From contig JBOZIK010000001.1 in NCBI GenBank assembly GCA_051453625.1, positions 1,799,092-1,863,091 on the forward strand: a stretch of 64,000 nt of DNA, given 5' to 3'. The notes beneath the pieces were generated by a model. It saw nothing but the letters and a program-made list of their open reading frames with translations, was not told the DNA's origin and searched no databases. This document shows, piece after piece, positions 8,947 through 20,573 of the stretch (position 1 is the stretch's first letter; every line of letters begins with the position of its first letter). The DNA comes from Welwitschia mirabilis. Its lineage: Eukaryota; Gnetophyta; Gnetopsida; Welwitschiales. The position numbers were made by a program, and so were the translations under genes.

Positions 8947-10893
8947 TTAGTCTGAGCCAAAGGGCAAGAATGGCAGTGCCTTCTCTTCATTCATATGAGA
9001 AACCACTTCTTCCATGGAAGGCCGCAGGCAAGGATCACTCAAAGTGCAGAGAAGACCCACAAGTATTAGCCGAAGTGCCATTTCTGCATCATAATTCAAG
9101 CCCAGCCCCCTGTCAACAAGCCTAATAAGCTGCCCATTCTGACGCAGGCTCCATGCCCACTGAACAATGTCAGCTTCCTCAGACTGAAAGCTTCTTCTGT
9201 CCAGTGATCTTCTCCCAGACAAGGTTTCCAGAATCACAACTCCAAACCCAAAAACATCCATCTTTTCAGTAGGAATTTGGGCATAGTCAGCCTCTGGAGG
9301 GCACAGAAGCTGCACTGATTCACCCAGGCTTTCTGCATTTTGACAGCCCAGAACGCCAAAGTCCCCAATTGCAGCCCTGAATGAAACATCCAGCAAAATG
9401 TTACTGATCTTGACATTTTTGTGCAGAAATTTTGTGCCACAGCCAGAATGCATGAAGCAGAGGCCCTCGGCCACATCTCTGAGAACCTGCAACCTTCTGC
9501 TCCATGGCACGACTCCACTGGTAAACAGCCACTTATCCAGGCTTCCATTAGGCATGTACTCATAGACCAAAACCAGCTCCTTTTTCTCACTGCACCATCC
9601 TCTCAGAGGAACCACATTTGGGTGCCTCAATCTGCTCAGATTTCCGATTTCTCTGAGAATCTTTCTTCTCTCTAGCCCTGTTTTTTCAACCACCTGAGGC
9701 CAGAATCTCTTTATTGCAACATGATCAGATCCATTTTTGAGCTCCCCCTTGAAAACCGTTCCTCTTCTGCCATCCCCAGCAATTGCCCCTTCACTGAAAC
9801 ATCTGGTTGCAAGGCTGAGCTCAGTGAGGAAGAACCTCCCAGGCTTGTTGGGTGGCCTGGGTTTCTGCTTCTTGACAACCAGAACTGTCTCTGCAACTCT
9901 GGATTTCTGCGTCGTTTTTCCATTACAGTACAAATTAAGCAAAATCAGCAAACACAGACCTACAACAGCCATGAAGATGAGAAACGCACTGGGGGGCCTT
10001 CTGTGAATCGTCCCCCATGGAAACAATTTCTTCTCACAGGCAGTCCCAGATGGAACATTCAAGAATGCCTTGCTGTGAGAAACGAATTCCCAGGATTTGA
10101 TACTGTGGATCTGGGTATGGTGCCCAGTAGACGCAGAAAAACCTACAAACATATACTCCTGCAAGAAACCAGACAGATCTAACTGAGCAGAATAGATCAT
10201 CTGTCTGGGCACTGGGTCGTCCTCCAATCCAAGCCCCAAATCCATCCATCTTCTTTCGCCATTGTAGCTAATCCAGGCTCTGACTGCACTGCCATTCTTG
10301 AAGGAAATCCCAGAACGGGACGCATCAATAGTTATATGGGACAGAATAGTGCCCAGATTGATTCCAACATGATGGTCGTTAGGGTCTCCAAACTCCTCGT
10401 TTCTGACGGTGTCGAATTCAACGGCGAAAGCCTTGTAATCGTCCTCGCAAGCATCGTTAAGCATCGCTAACCATGGGCCTGGTCTACCCACTGTAACTTC
10501 GTCTGGAACCATGATGAATGTCAGTCCGCTTCCGCCCGGATTGTTTGTCTCTGCAGAATCTATCTGGAAGGAAAAAGTTGTGCGGAAGGAGGCGGGAGTG
10601 GAGGTTGCGGGGTCTATCAGTCTGATGGGGGAGGAGTACAGAGCGCGGCCTGCGAGAAATGAGATGTTGGTCTGCGGCGCAGGGATTTGGATGAATCCAG
10701 AGTCCTCTTGCAAAGTTGCGCAGCCCAGGAGCTTCATTTCGTGGTAGCGTCTGTTGTTCATGGGTCTGAAGTCCGGGAAGGAGAGGAACTTTGAGAGATT
10801 GAATGTAGGGCCGGTTCTAGGGTCTGTTGTCGCTGCTATTGCTGTTACAGAGATACAGGCGAGGAAAAGAGTGGTGAGGCTTCGTGGGCTCAT
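8947..10893 (-). CDS. L-type lectin receptor-like kinase, probable pseudokinase (HKN in place of HRD)
   Basis: A single-exon frame of 648 residues, normal for this plasma-membrane family. The ATG at 10893 is the first in-frame Met after an in-frame TGA seven codons upstream. A signal peptide (about 1-20) is followed by a legume-lectin domain (about 28-280) with the likely Ca/Mn ligands E159, D161, N165, D170 and H175. The Asp that normally precedes GL in the sugar pocket is Ser122. One membrane helix (about 303-323) leads to a cytosolic kinase domain (about 365-635). Kept: glycine loop G373/G375/G378, K395, E415, N498, DFG 511-513, D546 and R624. Changed: the catalytic HRD is H491-K492-N493, with codon AAT at plus-strand 9415-9417. 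The segment from DFG to PPE (532-534) is about five residues short and lacks the usual GTxGY. These changes predict little or no phosphotransfer, so its role would be ligand sensing or scaffolding. The C-terminal part looks most like LecRK clade VIII (tentative). It is clearly richer in GC than its surroundings, and no frame damage is seen. Confidence 0.93.
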   Translation of the reverse strand: MSPRSLTTLFLACISVTAIAATTDPRTGPTFNLSKFLSFPDFRPMNNRRYHEMKLLGCATLQEDSGFIQIPAPQTNISFLAGRALYSSPIRLIDPATSTPASFRTTFSFQIDSAETNNPGGSGLTFIMVPDEVTVGRPGPWLAMLNDACEDDYKAFAVEFDTVRNEEFGDPNDHHVGINLGTILSHITIDASRSGISFKNGSAVRAWISYNGERRWMDLGLGLEDDPVPRQMIYSAQLDLSGFLQEYMFVGFSASTGHHTQIHSIKSWEFVSHSKAFLNVPSGTACEKKLFPWGTIHRRPPSAFLIFMAVVGLCLLILLNLYCNGKTTQKSRVAETVLVVKKQKPRPPNKPGRFFLTELSLATRCFSEGAIAGDGRRGTVFKGELKNGSDHVAIKRFWPQVVEKTGLERRKILREIGNLSRLRHPNVVPLRGWCSEKKELVLVYEYMPNGSLDKWLFTSGVVPWSRRLQVLRDVAEGLCFMHSGCGTKFLHKNVKISNILLDVSFRAAIGDFGVLGCQNAESLGESVQLLCPPEADYAQIPTEKMDVFGFGVVILETLSGRRSLDRRSFQSEEADIVQWAWSLRQNGQLIRLVDRGLGLNYDAEMALRLILVGLLCTLSDPCLRPSMEEVVSHMNEEKALPFLPFGSD

Positions 10894-11319
10894 TTTCTCA
10901 AGGGTTTTTTCTCAGCAAGGAATTGCAGGAGGGGTAAGTTTGGTTGCGGAAAGCGTTGGAGTTTGGTGGAGCGATGAGAATGTGGGAGACGCAAAGATAA
11001 GATGAGGGAGTGAAAGGAGACATGTGATTGATATCATGGTTGTTGGGATGTCACTGGAATAGAGAAAGCAGCACACTTTATTTACCAAATGGATGAGTTT
11101 CTTGTGTGGAATTTGGAGGTTCTGCGTGGTTTTCGAATGAGCGGTGATCTTACAGGAAAGAATTACGAGTTACAGAGCAATTATTCAGATGAAGCCTGCA
11201 GGAGTTTCAAGTGCCAGTGTCGAACAGTCCAAGAGAAAGCCGGCGGTGGCTGCTTTCTACGTGCGCAACTTACGGTGGGTGATTGATTCCCAACAGGCGG
11301 GCCAGGCCGAGCCCTTTAT
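10894..11319 (-). promoter_or_regulatory. 5' leader and presumed promoter of the receptor kinase gene
   Basis: This GC-richer stretch lies upstream of the ATG and ends abruptly at AT-rich repeats at 11320. A TATA-like TAAATAAA is read on the minus strand at 11077-11084, about 185-190 bases before the ATG. An ACGTG core (ABRE/G-box-like) lies at 11259-11263. Both are short motifs and neither has been tested. The transcription start is unknown. Confidence 0.35.
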
Positions 11320-11466
11320 TTACAATTTTTTAATTCAGGTTAATAGTTACAATTTTCTATTAATTAATTTTTATATATTAGAAAAACTTTTTAACTAATC
11401 ATGCTTACAATTACAATTTTTTTAATTCAGGTTAATAGTTACAAATTTCTATTAATTAATTAATTT

Positions 11467-11515
<49 letters not shown>

Positions 11516-11541
11516 TTTTTACTAATCATGCTTACAATTAC
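11320..11541. repeat. 91-bp tandem duplication, second copy expanded by (TA)8(GA)15
   Basis: Unit 1 (11320-11410) and unit 2 (11411-11541) share the order TTTAATTCAGGTTAATAGTT, TTCTATTAATTAAT and ACTAATCATGCTTACAA. In unit 2 the short TATATTAGAAAAAC stretch is replaced by a TA run (11467-11482) and a GA run (11483-11512). It borders the promoter of the receptor kinase. Confidence 0.75.
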
Positions 11542-12270
11542 AAAGTTATAGAAGTATTGCTTTACCTTCAAGATGTCTTTAAAGAACAAAGGCATATATC
11601 TCTACGTAATATAGAAAAACTGTTTTGATATTCTATAATAAATTTGTGATATCTTAGTTTATGACACATATTTGGATGTTACATGTTTTTGAGTATAAAA
11701 ATTTAGAAGAAGCTGAATAAAAAATGGAATATTCAAGCAACATGTAACTTGTGGAAGTAGAAAATTGAAAATATTTGAAAATATCTAACGTTTCTAAAGA
11801 TTTCCATTTTTCTACGGTGTTTGGTTTGTGAGGGCTTTGCCCATAGGTAGTCGTTTACACCATTTACATTTGCTTCTTTACAATGTATTTTCTATGATGC
11901 TAAGGATGTCTTCTTTGATTGTAGAGTTTCTTAGAATGCATAGAACTTGAGTCTTCCTTCAGTGATAATTTCCAAGCAACTATTACACATATAATTTTTG
12001 GAAACAATCTCAAGCTTTGTAATTTCATTTTTCTCATTTGGATCTATTTTTGACCTTTAATCCTACACAACATTTAGAATCTTTATTACAAAGTCATTTA
12101 TCAACATATCTGAGCAAGACTTTCATATTCATATAATAGATATATACAAAATCTTATAGCATGCAACTTTTCAATGTTAAGTTTAAGTTGAAAGACTTCA
12201 TATAAATGGAAAGTAGTTAATACAATTCTTGCAAAAGGGACTTGAGCACTTTTACCTTTTTTGTTTTTTG

Positions 12271-12272
<2 letters not shown>
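11542..12272. other. Intergenic AT-rich DNA, nothing recognised
   Basis: No supported frame and no similarity to other parts of the window were seen. Confidence 0.45.

Positions 12273-12310
<38 letters not shown>
12273..12310. repeat. (GT)19 microsatellite
   Basis: An uninterrupted run of GT, 38 bases long. The minus-strand frame with a His-Thr repeat across it is a translation of the microsatellite, not a gene. Confidence 0.95.
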
Positions 12311-12313
<3 letters not shown>

Positions 12314-12429
12314 AGAAACATTATACACTGTTACTCTTAAATCATTTTTATCTTAAAAGATTTGTTCATCTACAATTCTCTTTTTTATATTAATAATTTT
12401 TGCTTTTAATAAAATAATTTTTTAAAGGC

Positions 12430-12510
12430 TTGACACTCCCACTTTCCTCTTCCTTTCCCACTTCCCTCTTGTCCCCACCCCAATCCATCCCATCCCCCTT
12501 TCCTATTCTA
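12430..12510. repeat. C/T-rich (polypyrimidine) tract
   Basis: About 80 bases made nearly only of C and T on the plus strand, with CCCC and TCCC runs. It stands out against the AT-rich surroundings. No function can be assigned. Confidence 0.6.
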
Positions 12511-15500
12511 GCGAATAAGGTGGTAATTCAATTAGTGGAATACTTGTCCATCACATAAGAGCTTATAGGTTTAATCATTTAAATGCCATGTTTGACGCAC
12601 TTTAAAGCCCTCTATATAATTAAATCACTTGTCTAGGTAATTATGATAGTTGTACTCCTAAGGAAGGTTTGATCACTAAAAAGCTTTGGATTTGATATCC
12701 TTGTTTTGATTTTCTACTCTAACGAAACAAAGATTGTGGTGTTACATTTAGAGTATAACTTAGTTGATTAATATTACTTTTAATATGATTTGGTATTTAA
12801 GAATGTAACATGTGGTTTACTTATGATATTTTATTCCAAAGGAATTAATAATCTCTAGATGTATTTACAGTTTCCTATGAAGGATGGATACTTCTTAGTT
12901 AAAATGAATTATAAAGCTTAAGTCTATAAGATAAAATTAATAAGAGCTATGAAAAAAAGAACATATGACAAAGCATCCATGGAGATATCATGTTAAGAAG
13001 TAATAACCACCAATGAAGAGGGCTATGAGTGTGGCAACGTATAGAGAAAACTAGGCACTTAAGACTTTTAGTACATTTGTAATGGAAGTGAGACCTACCA
13101 TGATTACAGATGGTGAAGTAAAGCACATAATGCAAATAAGAAGCATTTGGTTTTTGATGATAAGAGCAAGGGATGTCTAATTATTAAGGTACTTTAACCT
13201 ATCTCAACCACTCTATAAGAAGCAAGGAATCAAATCTATATAATGTGATTCAAACTCATTTAATTACCATTACCAAATAGATTTTACACATTTTATTAAG
13301 AGTTGTTAACTTAACCCTATGCATAACTACTTCTCTAGTGCCTCCACCCCTATCATGATGTAAAGGTAGAGTATGGTGAATCAAAGAAGGATGAGCCTTA
13401 ACCACGAAAAGCCTCTTCAACCATGTTATAAGGAGAAGTAATATAACATTTCATTCATTCTACATAGTTATTATTTCTAATATTAAATTAATTAAAAAGG
13501 ATCTTATCTCTCTTAGAACTTTCAATCATAAAATCCAAATATATAAGATTGACATTCCCAATTTTGTCAATGTTGGAAAAAAATTAGATGAAATTCTAGA
13601 AATTAATCTACATCTATGGAATTTTAAAATTGTTTCTTTGATACTTTCTTCATTTGGCCACTTTTTATAGATGGGTTATACTTTCTTTTTGGTTGGATCT
13701 TATCTGAATTATTGAGATTACATACTGATAAACAAGATAGTACTTTTTTGCAAAATAGTTCATGTTCAAATTTCTTTAATAGATGTTCAAATTTTTATTC
13801 TTACTAATAAAGCATTCATTTGTGTCATCAATGTAGAAAACTTCACCTTTCATACCAAACAAAAATTAAAAGTCAATGGTTAGAAGAAAAGAATTTTTTA
13901 GAAAAATAGTATTAATCATATATATTAATAAGAAAGTCATGAATATAAGAGATTAATATATTCTTCTAAATAAATAGTCATATTTGATCCATATAATGTA
14001 GAGTAACAATCAAACTAAACTTCTTCTTTAAAAAAAATCTATAAGTAATTTTGAATCTTGATAAGATACTTTTCTAAAAAATGTACATTTCTTTGAAAGC
14101 TAAAACCATGCATTGATGAATATCTGTAATGGAAAATTGGATAAATTAGTTATACATATAATGGAAAGTTTATATTTATGAACCTTTAAATAAAAGAAAT
14201 AGCTAAAGATATTTTCAAATAAATGATAGATGCAAAACAAAAAAGTATAGATGAAAATAATGATGTAGTTGCTTTAGAAATAATGAATGCTAATAAAGTT
14301 TTCCTATTGACTTATCCTTCTTTTAATGTCTTATCCTTTTCTACTAAACATTATCAACAAGTGAGTGTAGGATATTTAAGGAAAAACTAAAATTCGAAAA
14401 GACTATTAATCTCTTTCTAAAGATCCACTATAAAGATAGAATTGGAAAACTAAATGCAAGGAAAAATTATTCTACTATGATCAAAAGATATGAAAAACAG
14501 AAAATTAATATTAGACATGAAGGAATTATTTCCTTTACATCACAATGAAAATGTTTAGCTATAACTTAAGAGGTTATTACAATCCCTTAAGCATTGACAC
14601 TTTAAAGAGTGGTGTTAAAAAGAAAATTATAATTTTATTTTCGTTTGTGGAACCAACTATTCAACTTTAACTAGTAATAGAATTCTTCACAATGGCTTCT
14701 CTAAATGTTATTTCTCATTTGTAGAGTCAATTCACAAATCATATGATACTTATTTATTATGAATTTCCTCTTAAACTATAATTCTAAATGATGATTTGCA
14801 ACCATAAAGTGCAACACTTTTTGGAGTTTTAACTAGTGGAATGACCTTGCATATGATTAGGTAAGGCTTAATTTCCATATAAGTGGTATCTAATGATGCT
14901 TCTTTAGCTTATCAGATTATGATAAGTGGGGAAGATCACAGGATACTAATATGGATAAACTAGTGTATTTAACTTATTTTTTACTACTTATATGTCTGAG
15001 CACACCTGAGGTAATGCTAGAGTTATTTAAAGATCAAATTCATTTTCCACCTTTTGGGAGTAAAACTCTTATCTAATTAGAATCAAAAGGAGCTAGCAGG
15101 TGAGTCATAGCCTTTGAGTATATCACTTAATGACATAGGGGATAATAATATATTTTCACTTCAAGTAATTCATCTAGGAAGCCCCATCACTAATAAAGAA
15201 AATGTATTGGTCTTACATCAATTATGGTTACTTAACTCATCTTATATATGTAAATGATATGTTAAATCCTAGTATATGTAACCTTTAATTCTCAAATATT
15301 AAAAATTTTAATCTCTTAATTATATAATACTTTTTGGTATTTTAGTTTTAATTTAGCACCCTTTTTAATTAGAGGCTTTATAGAAACTAATATTTATCTT
15401 TTATAATCAATAGTGTCTTATATTTTTCCTTATGTCACAAAAAACTATGCATTATGCTTAATTTTAAATTATAGATGTTTATATGATATTACAACTAATT

Positions 15501-16749
15501 AATTTTGATTTTTGGGTAGTTTTCACAGTTTTGATATTTTTAATACTTATTTTATGAAAAATTTTATGATCAAAATAAATAAGCTATTCAAATGTTAAAA
15601 TTAAATAATTCCATTTATGTAAAAGAATCCAATTCAGATGGTAAAATTATTAGAATGAGTGTTTTACAAAAGGTTATAAAACAATAATGAAATCTTAAAT
15701 CTTTATATTATCCACTTTTTCATGTATTTCATCCATGTTAAAAATCCAAAATTTCTTAATAAAAGTAAATGATTAATGTAGTTGGTAAAAGAAGTGGATA
15801 AAAATTTAAGTGTACTACATTCCATTATGAAATTTTCTTTTTTGTGTTTTGAGTTAATGAATTTGATGAATGATAAAATTAATGAGCATGTAAATAAGTG
15901 CATTCACTCTTATTCAAAAATCAAAAGGGATCAATGAGTAGTTTTGACTCTATCATGACTTTTATCCTTTTTAATATTTGTAAAAGTACTTGGTTTATAA
16001 AATATTTATTTTTATTGTTCATTAGAATTTAAAAAGTTTGTTTCATTATGACATATGATAGTTTTGAAATAACTACATAGAAAAATATGTATTCCTTTAA
16101 TGCATTACACATTGTTCAATGCATGTTTTTAGGTTGATTAAATATAGTTATGAGCCTATGAAGGATTAAAAGGGAACTAGCATGAGAAAATGATGTAGAT
16201 AATTAACGTTGTTAATTAAAGCAAGAGAATTACTCACCCTAGTTATGTGCATAAATCATAAATATGATGTCCTTTTTTCATTTAGACATTAATATCACTT
16301 ATCACTTAAGCTCAACCATGTTATTGATCAATCTTATCCAATTCAATGTAAATCATCTATCTAATTTAATGTGATCGATTCCATCCATTTTAATGTAAAT
16401 ATATTACCTCATAGGTAAAATGGTATGTATGGTTTTTAACCAATTAAATTAAGGACTCTTAATCCATCATTTTACTGTAAAGAAAGCCCTTTCCTCTCTT
16501 GAAAACAAAATTTTTACATCTTTAGGTAAGTGCATACTACCACGTTTTATTCTCATTTTTCCATCTTCTTCTCTTCTCTCATCATCCTTTTCTTTTAAGT
16601 GTAAAGCTTGGAGGTTGAATCTTGTATCTTAAATCTTGGAGCCTAGAGATTAGAGCTTGGAGCTTAGGACTTCATTTAGTAGGAGCTTCTAATCATCATT
16701 TTTCAAGTAGGTTTCTCTACTTATTGTATTCCTATGTTATCTCTTTTCT
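12511..16749. other. Long AT-rich stretch, nothing recognised
   Basis: All frames are short and heavily interrupted, and none shows a known motif. Sections such as 13900-14700 have the look of very old transposon coding remains (A-rich, stop-riddled), but I could not match them to a family. Around 16600-16690 the word TTGGAG or TTGGAGC recurs several times. Confidence 0.4.
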
Positions 16750-17475
16750 NNNNNNNNNNNNNNNNNNNNNNNNNNNNNNNNNNNNNNNNNNNNNNNNNNN
16801 NNNNNNNNNNNNNNNNNNNNNNNNNNNNNNNNNNNNNNNNNNNNNNNNNNNNNNNNNNNNNNNNNNNNNNNNNNNNNNNNNNNNNNNNNNNNNNNNNNNN
16901 NNNNNNNNNNNNNNNNNNNNNNNNNNNNNNNNNNNNNNNNNNNNNNNNNNNNNNNNNNNNNNNNNNNNNNNNNNNNNNNNNNNNNNNNNNNNNNNNNNNN
17001 NNNNNNNNNNNNNNNNNNNNNNNNNNNNNNNNNNNNNNNNNNNNNNNNNNNNNNNNNNNNNNNNNNNNNNNNNNNNNNNNNNNNNNNNNNNNNNNNNNNN
17101 NNNNNNNNNNNNNNNNNNNNNNNNNNNNNNNNNNNNNNNNNNNNNNNNNNNNNNNNNNNNNNNNNNNNNNNNNNNNNNNNNNNNNNNNNNNNNNNNNNNN
17201 NNNNNNNNNNNNNNNNNNNNNNNNNNNNNNNNNNNNNNNNNNNNNNNNNNNNNNNNNNNNNNNNNNNNNNNNNNNNNNNNNNNNNNNNNNNNNNNNNNNN
17301 NNNNNNNNNNNNNNNNNNNNNNNNNNNNNNNNNNNNNNNNNNNNNNNNNNNNNNNNNNNNNNNNNNNNNNNNNNNNNNNNNNNNNNNNNNNNNNNNNNNN
17401 NNNNNNNNNNNNNNNNNNNNNNNNNNNNNNNNNNNNNNNNNNNNNNNNNNNNNNNNNNNNNNNNNNNNNNNNNNN
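16750..17475. other. Assembly gap (726 N)
   Basis: Unresolved bases. All frames across it are artefacts of translating N. A (TTA)n microsatellite follows at about 17522-17541. Confidence 0.95.
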
Positions 17476-17659
17476 TAAGGAAATTTGTGGCATCATAAAA
17501 GTATTGCATTAGGCCATTTTATATTATTATTATTATTATTATAATATTTATTTAATTAATATTATTCCTTTTATTGGATTCAAACTAAGATAAGGGAGAG
17601 ACTTGAGGGATTGCTTTACATGCTTGGTTAATGGGATTACTAATGGATAATTTTAGCAA

Positions 17660-17877
17660 AGTAACTAAGGTATTCACTATAATAGTTGGGTACTCATATT
17701 TTCTTGTGCATTGTTCACNNNNNNNNNNNNNNNNNNNNNNNNNNNNNNNNNNNNNNNNNNNNNNNNNNNNNNNNNNNNNNNNNNNNNNNNNNNNNNNNNN
17801 NNNNNNNNNNNNNNNNNNAGTAACTAAGGTATTCACTATAATAGTTGGGTACTCATATTTTCTTGTGCATTGTTCAC
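17660..17877. repeat. 59-bp perfect repeat on both sides of a 100-N gap (17719-17818)
   Basis: Bases 17660-17718 and 17819-17877 are identical. One copy ends and the other begins exactly at the gap. This is an unmerged contig overlap, so the real sequence most likely holds one copy and no gap. Confidence 0.9.
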
Positions 17878-19489
17878 TAATTTTACAAGTTGCATTATGT
17901 ATCATATATGCATTAGAATGCTCTTATAGGATGGATTATCTAATCCTTAATCCACTTATGCTAGGTAGTCATTCATGTTAATCCTAAGGCTTTTTGAAGT
18001 TATCTACTTTTACTTAATCTTGTGAATTGATGTTTATAATTTATGTTAGATTTCTACTAGTTAAAATATTTTTTTTATATTAGATAGACTAATTACATTA
18101 GGAACTTGCATTGAATTTTATCAACTATAGTTGTTTAGATTTATATATGAATTTTTATGTTCTTGTTTAGATAAAGTTCATTTTTTTGAATTTGGTAACA
18201 TAACTTAAGGGGATCATAACTCATTAACTATTACTTAGAATTCAATGAAGTTTTTTTCTAAGTCTATTATTCATTTTAGATTATAAAAATGTAACAAGAA
18301 TAATCTTTTTAAGAGTTATTAAATTTTTAAAAATTATTTTATGAAAATAACTCTGAAAATAAACACAATAAATAGTGAGCATTAAATATTAGATTAAAAA
18401 ATTAGTGCTAATTTATTTTTAAATAATGGATATTTTAAATTTTAAATAATTAAATATAATTTCTAAATAAGTGTAAATCATTTAAAAATTCAAAGTAGTT
18501 TAAAAGTTATAACCTTTTTAGTGTAATATCGTTTGAGAATATCCACACTTAATGAAGCTAAGTTCTTAAAGTTATATAATGAGTCTAGTTTAGAAAAAGT
18601 ATAATGATTTATTTTTATCCTTCTGAATAATCAATTAGAAATTTTTAATGACAAAGTCTCTTAAAAAGCTAAAAATTATCTAATTAATTATAGAAAAAAT
18701 ATTAAATAATATTATGCTAATAATGCAATAATTTAAGATGTATAATAACTAAATTGATTTTATTTTATATGATTTGTATTAAGTTTTCTTTAATAAATCA
18801 TAATTTATGCCTTCCTTATTAAGGCCTTATTCATGAGTAGTAGTGAATTTCATATTTTAACATAAGTCAAATTGGACTAATTAGCTATTAAAAAAAGGTG
18901 TAGTTTAATGTTGTTTTCATTTTTTAATATTATTCATACTCCCCATTTGTATATAAATCATTTTATTCTTTATTTACTATTAATTTAATAAGTATTTTTA
19001 AGAACTTTGTTGGTTTTTGTTTTGGTAATTTGTTAACTTAATTAGTTTCTTTGATTTTTATGCCTTTTATTGATCTTATAGATAGATGAATGTTTAAGCA
19101 ATCATTACATCTTGTACTTTTCTTTGTCTTTTCATTAATCATATTCTCACGTTAGAAAGTTATTAGTTAAATTTTAGAAAAGCAGGGGTTTAAAAAGATG
19201 TATAGTTTCATGTGTTAAATATTCTTATTTCTTTTCAAAAGAACTCTAGAGCAAAAATACGATTTATTTATGTAAAATGAGAAGAATATATTTATAATAT
19301 TTTGAATTCCACTACTATATTTTTAAAAAAATTTATTTTATAATGTATTAAATGAATATTATTATGATTTCCCCCTTCTATGTGTGATTATTTACAATAA
19401 AATAAATCCAATAAAGTTAGATCTATATTATATAGATAAACAAGTAGCTAAATATTTATACTAGTAATAATTGTGTATATGAATTTGTG
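17878..19489. other. AT-rich stretch, nothing recognised
   Basis: Very high A+T, with no supported frame and no similarity to the retrotransposons elsewhere in the window. Confidence 0.45.
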
Positions 19490-20121
19490 NNNNNNNNNNN
19501 NNNNNNNNNNNNNNNNNNNNNNNNNNNNNNNNNNNNNNNNNNNNNNNNNNNNNNNNNNNNNNNNNNNNNNNNNNNNNNNNNNNNNNNNNNNNNNNNNNNN
19601 NNNNNNNNNNNNNNNNNNNNNNNNNNNNNNNNNNNNNNNNNNNNNNNNNNNNNNNNNNNNNNNNNNNNNNNNNNNNNNNNNNNNNNNNNNNNNNNNNNNN
19701 NNNNNNNNNNNNNNNNNNNNNNNNNNNNNNNNNNNNNNNNNNNNNNNNNNNNNNNNNNNNNNNNNNNNNNNNNNNNNNNNNNNNNNNNNNNNNNNNNNNN
19801 NNNNNNNNNNNNNNNNNNNNNNNNNNNNNNNNNNNNNNNNNNNNNNNNNNNNNNNNNNNNNNNNNNNNNNNNNNNNNNNNNNNNNNNNNNNNNNNNNNNN
19901 NNNNNNNNNNNNNNNNNNNNNNNNNNNNNNNNNNNNNNNNNNNNNNNNNNNNNNNNNNNNNNNNNNNNNNNNNNNNNNNNNNNNNNNNNNNNNNNNNNNN
20001 NNNNNNNNNNNNNNNNNNNNNNNNNNNNNNNNNNNNNNNNNNNNNNNNNNNNNNNNNNNNNNNNNNNNNNNNNNNNNNNNNNNNNNNNNNNNNNNNNNNN
20101 NNNNNNNNNNNNNNNNNNNNN
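19490..20121. other. Assembly gap (632 N)
   Basis: Unresolved bases. A further 10-N gap lies at 20497-20506. Nothing is recognised in the 375 bases between them. Confidence 0.95.
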
Positions 20122-20531
20122 GTTTCATCACCACTCTCCCAACCTATCCATATATGTACTTACTCTAACTTAATATCTTGATTTCTTGAAGAATCATGTT
20201 TCACCATCTTGAGATGCTTTAAGGAAGAAAGACTTACTTATAAGTGTGCATCCATATCATGTATTATTTGTTGCTTTTTTTCATGCTATATCAAGGTGAA
20301 TTCTAAGCCTATAGAGTTAAGCCTAACCGAATCACTTTTGGATGACATCTATATTGAGTTAGAATTCCATTAATAAGAGATGCAAAATCCTATTATAATC
20401 ATTAGAATTTATCTTAAACCTAAATCAATGTTTGTAGTAAAACAAGTTGATATCTCATTAACTAGATATAAGATATCTCTGTGTGACACCAAAACCNNNN
20501 NNNNNNTAAAGAAATAAAGAAAGAAAGAAAA

Positions 20532-20532
<1 letters not shown>

Positions 20533-20562
<30 letters not shown>

Positions 20563-20573
20563 AAGAAGAAGAA
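20533..20573. repeat. (GAA)n microsatellite, about 13.7 units
   Basis: A 41-base AAG/GAA run preceded by a looser AAAG-rich stretch (20508-20532). Confidence 0.9.

Noticed and set aside
8931-9125. 64-codon plus-strand frame over the 3' end of the kinase gene
   Set aside because: Antisense shadow of the conserved C-terminal kinase coding sequence.
9234-9590. 118-codon minus-strand frame in the kinase region
   Set aside because: Another reading frame of the same strand as the kinase. The kinase frame carries all the motifs.
9721-10182. 153-codon plus-strand frame inside the receptor kinase gene
   Set aside because: It is antisense to the well-supported lectin kinase frame, has no motif, and its openness follows from the codon use of the real gene.
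12101-12328. Minus-strand frame with a His-Thr repeat
   Set aside because: It is the translation of the (GT)19 microsatellite, and the rest has no recognisable features.
16622-17512. Long frames on both strands across 16.7-17.5 kb (also 19.4-20.2, 50.1-51.1 and 58.3-59.1 kb)
   Set aside because: They consist almost wholly of unresolved N. Only a few real codons lie at their ends.
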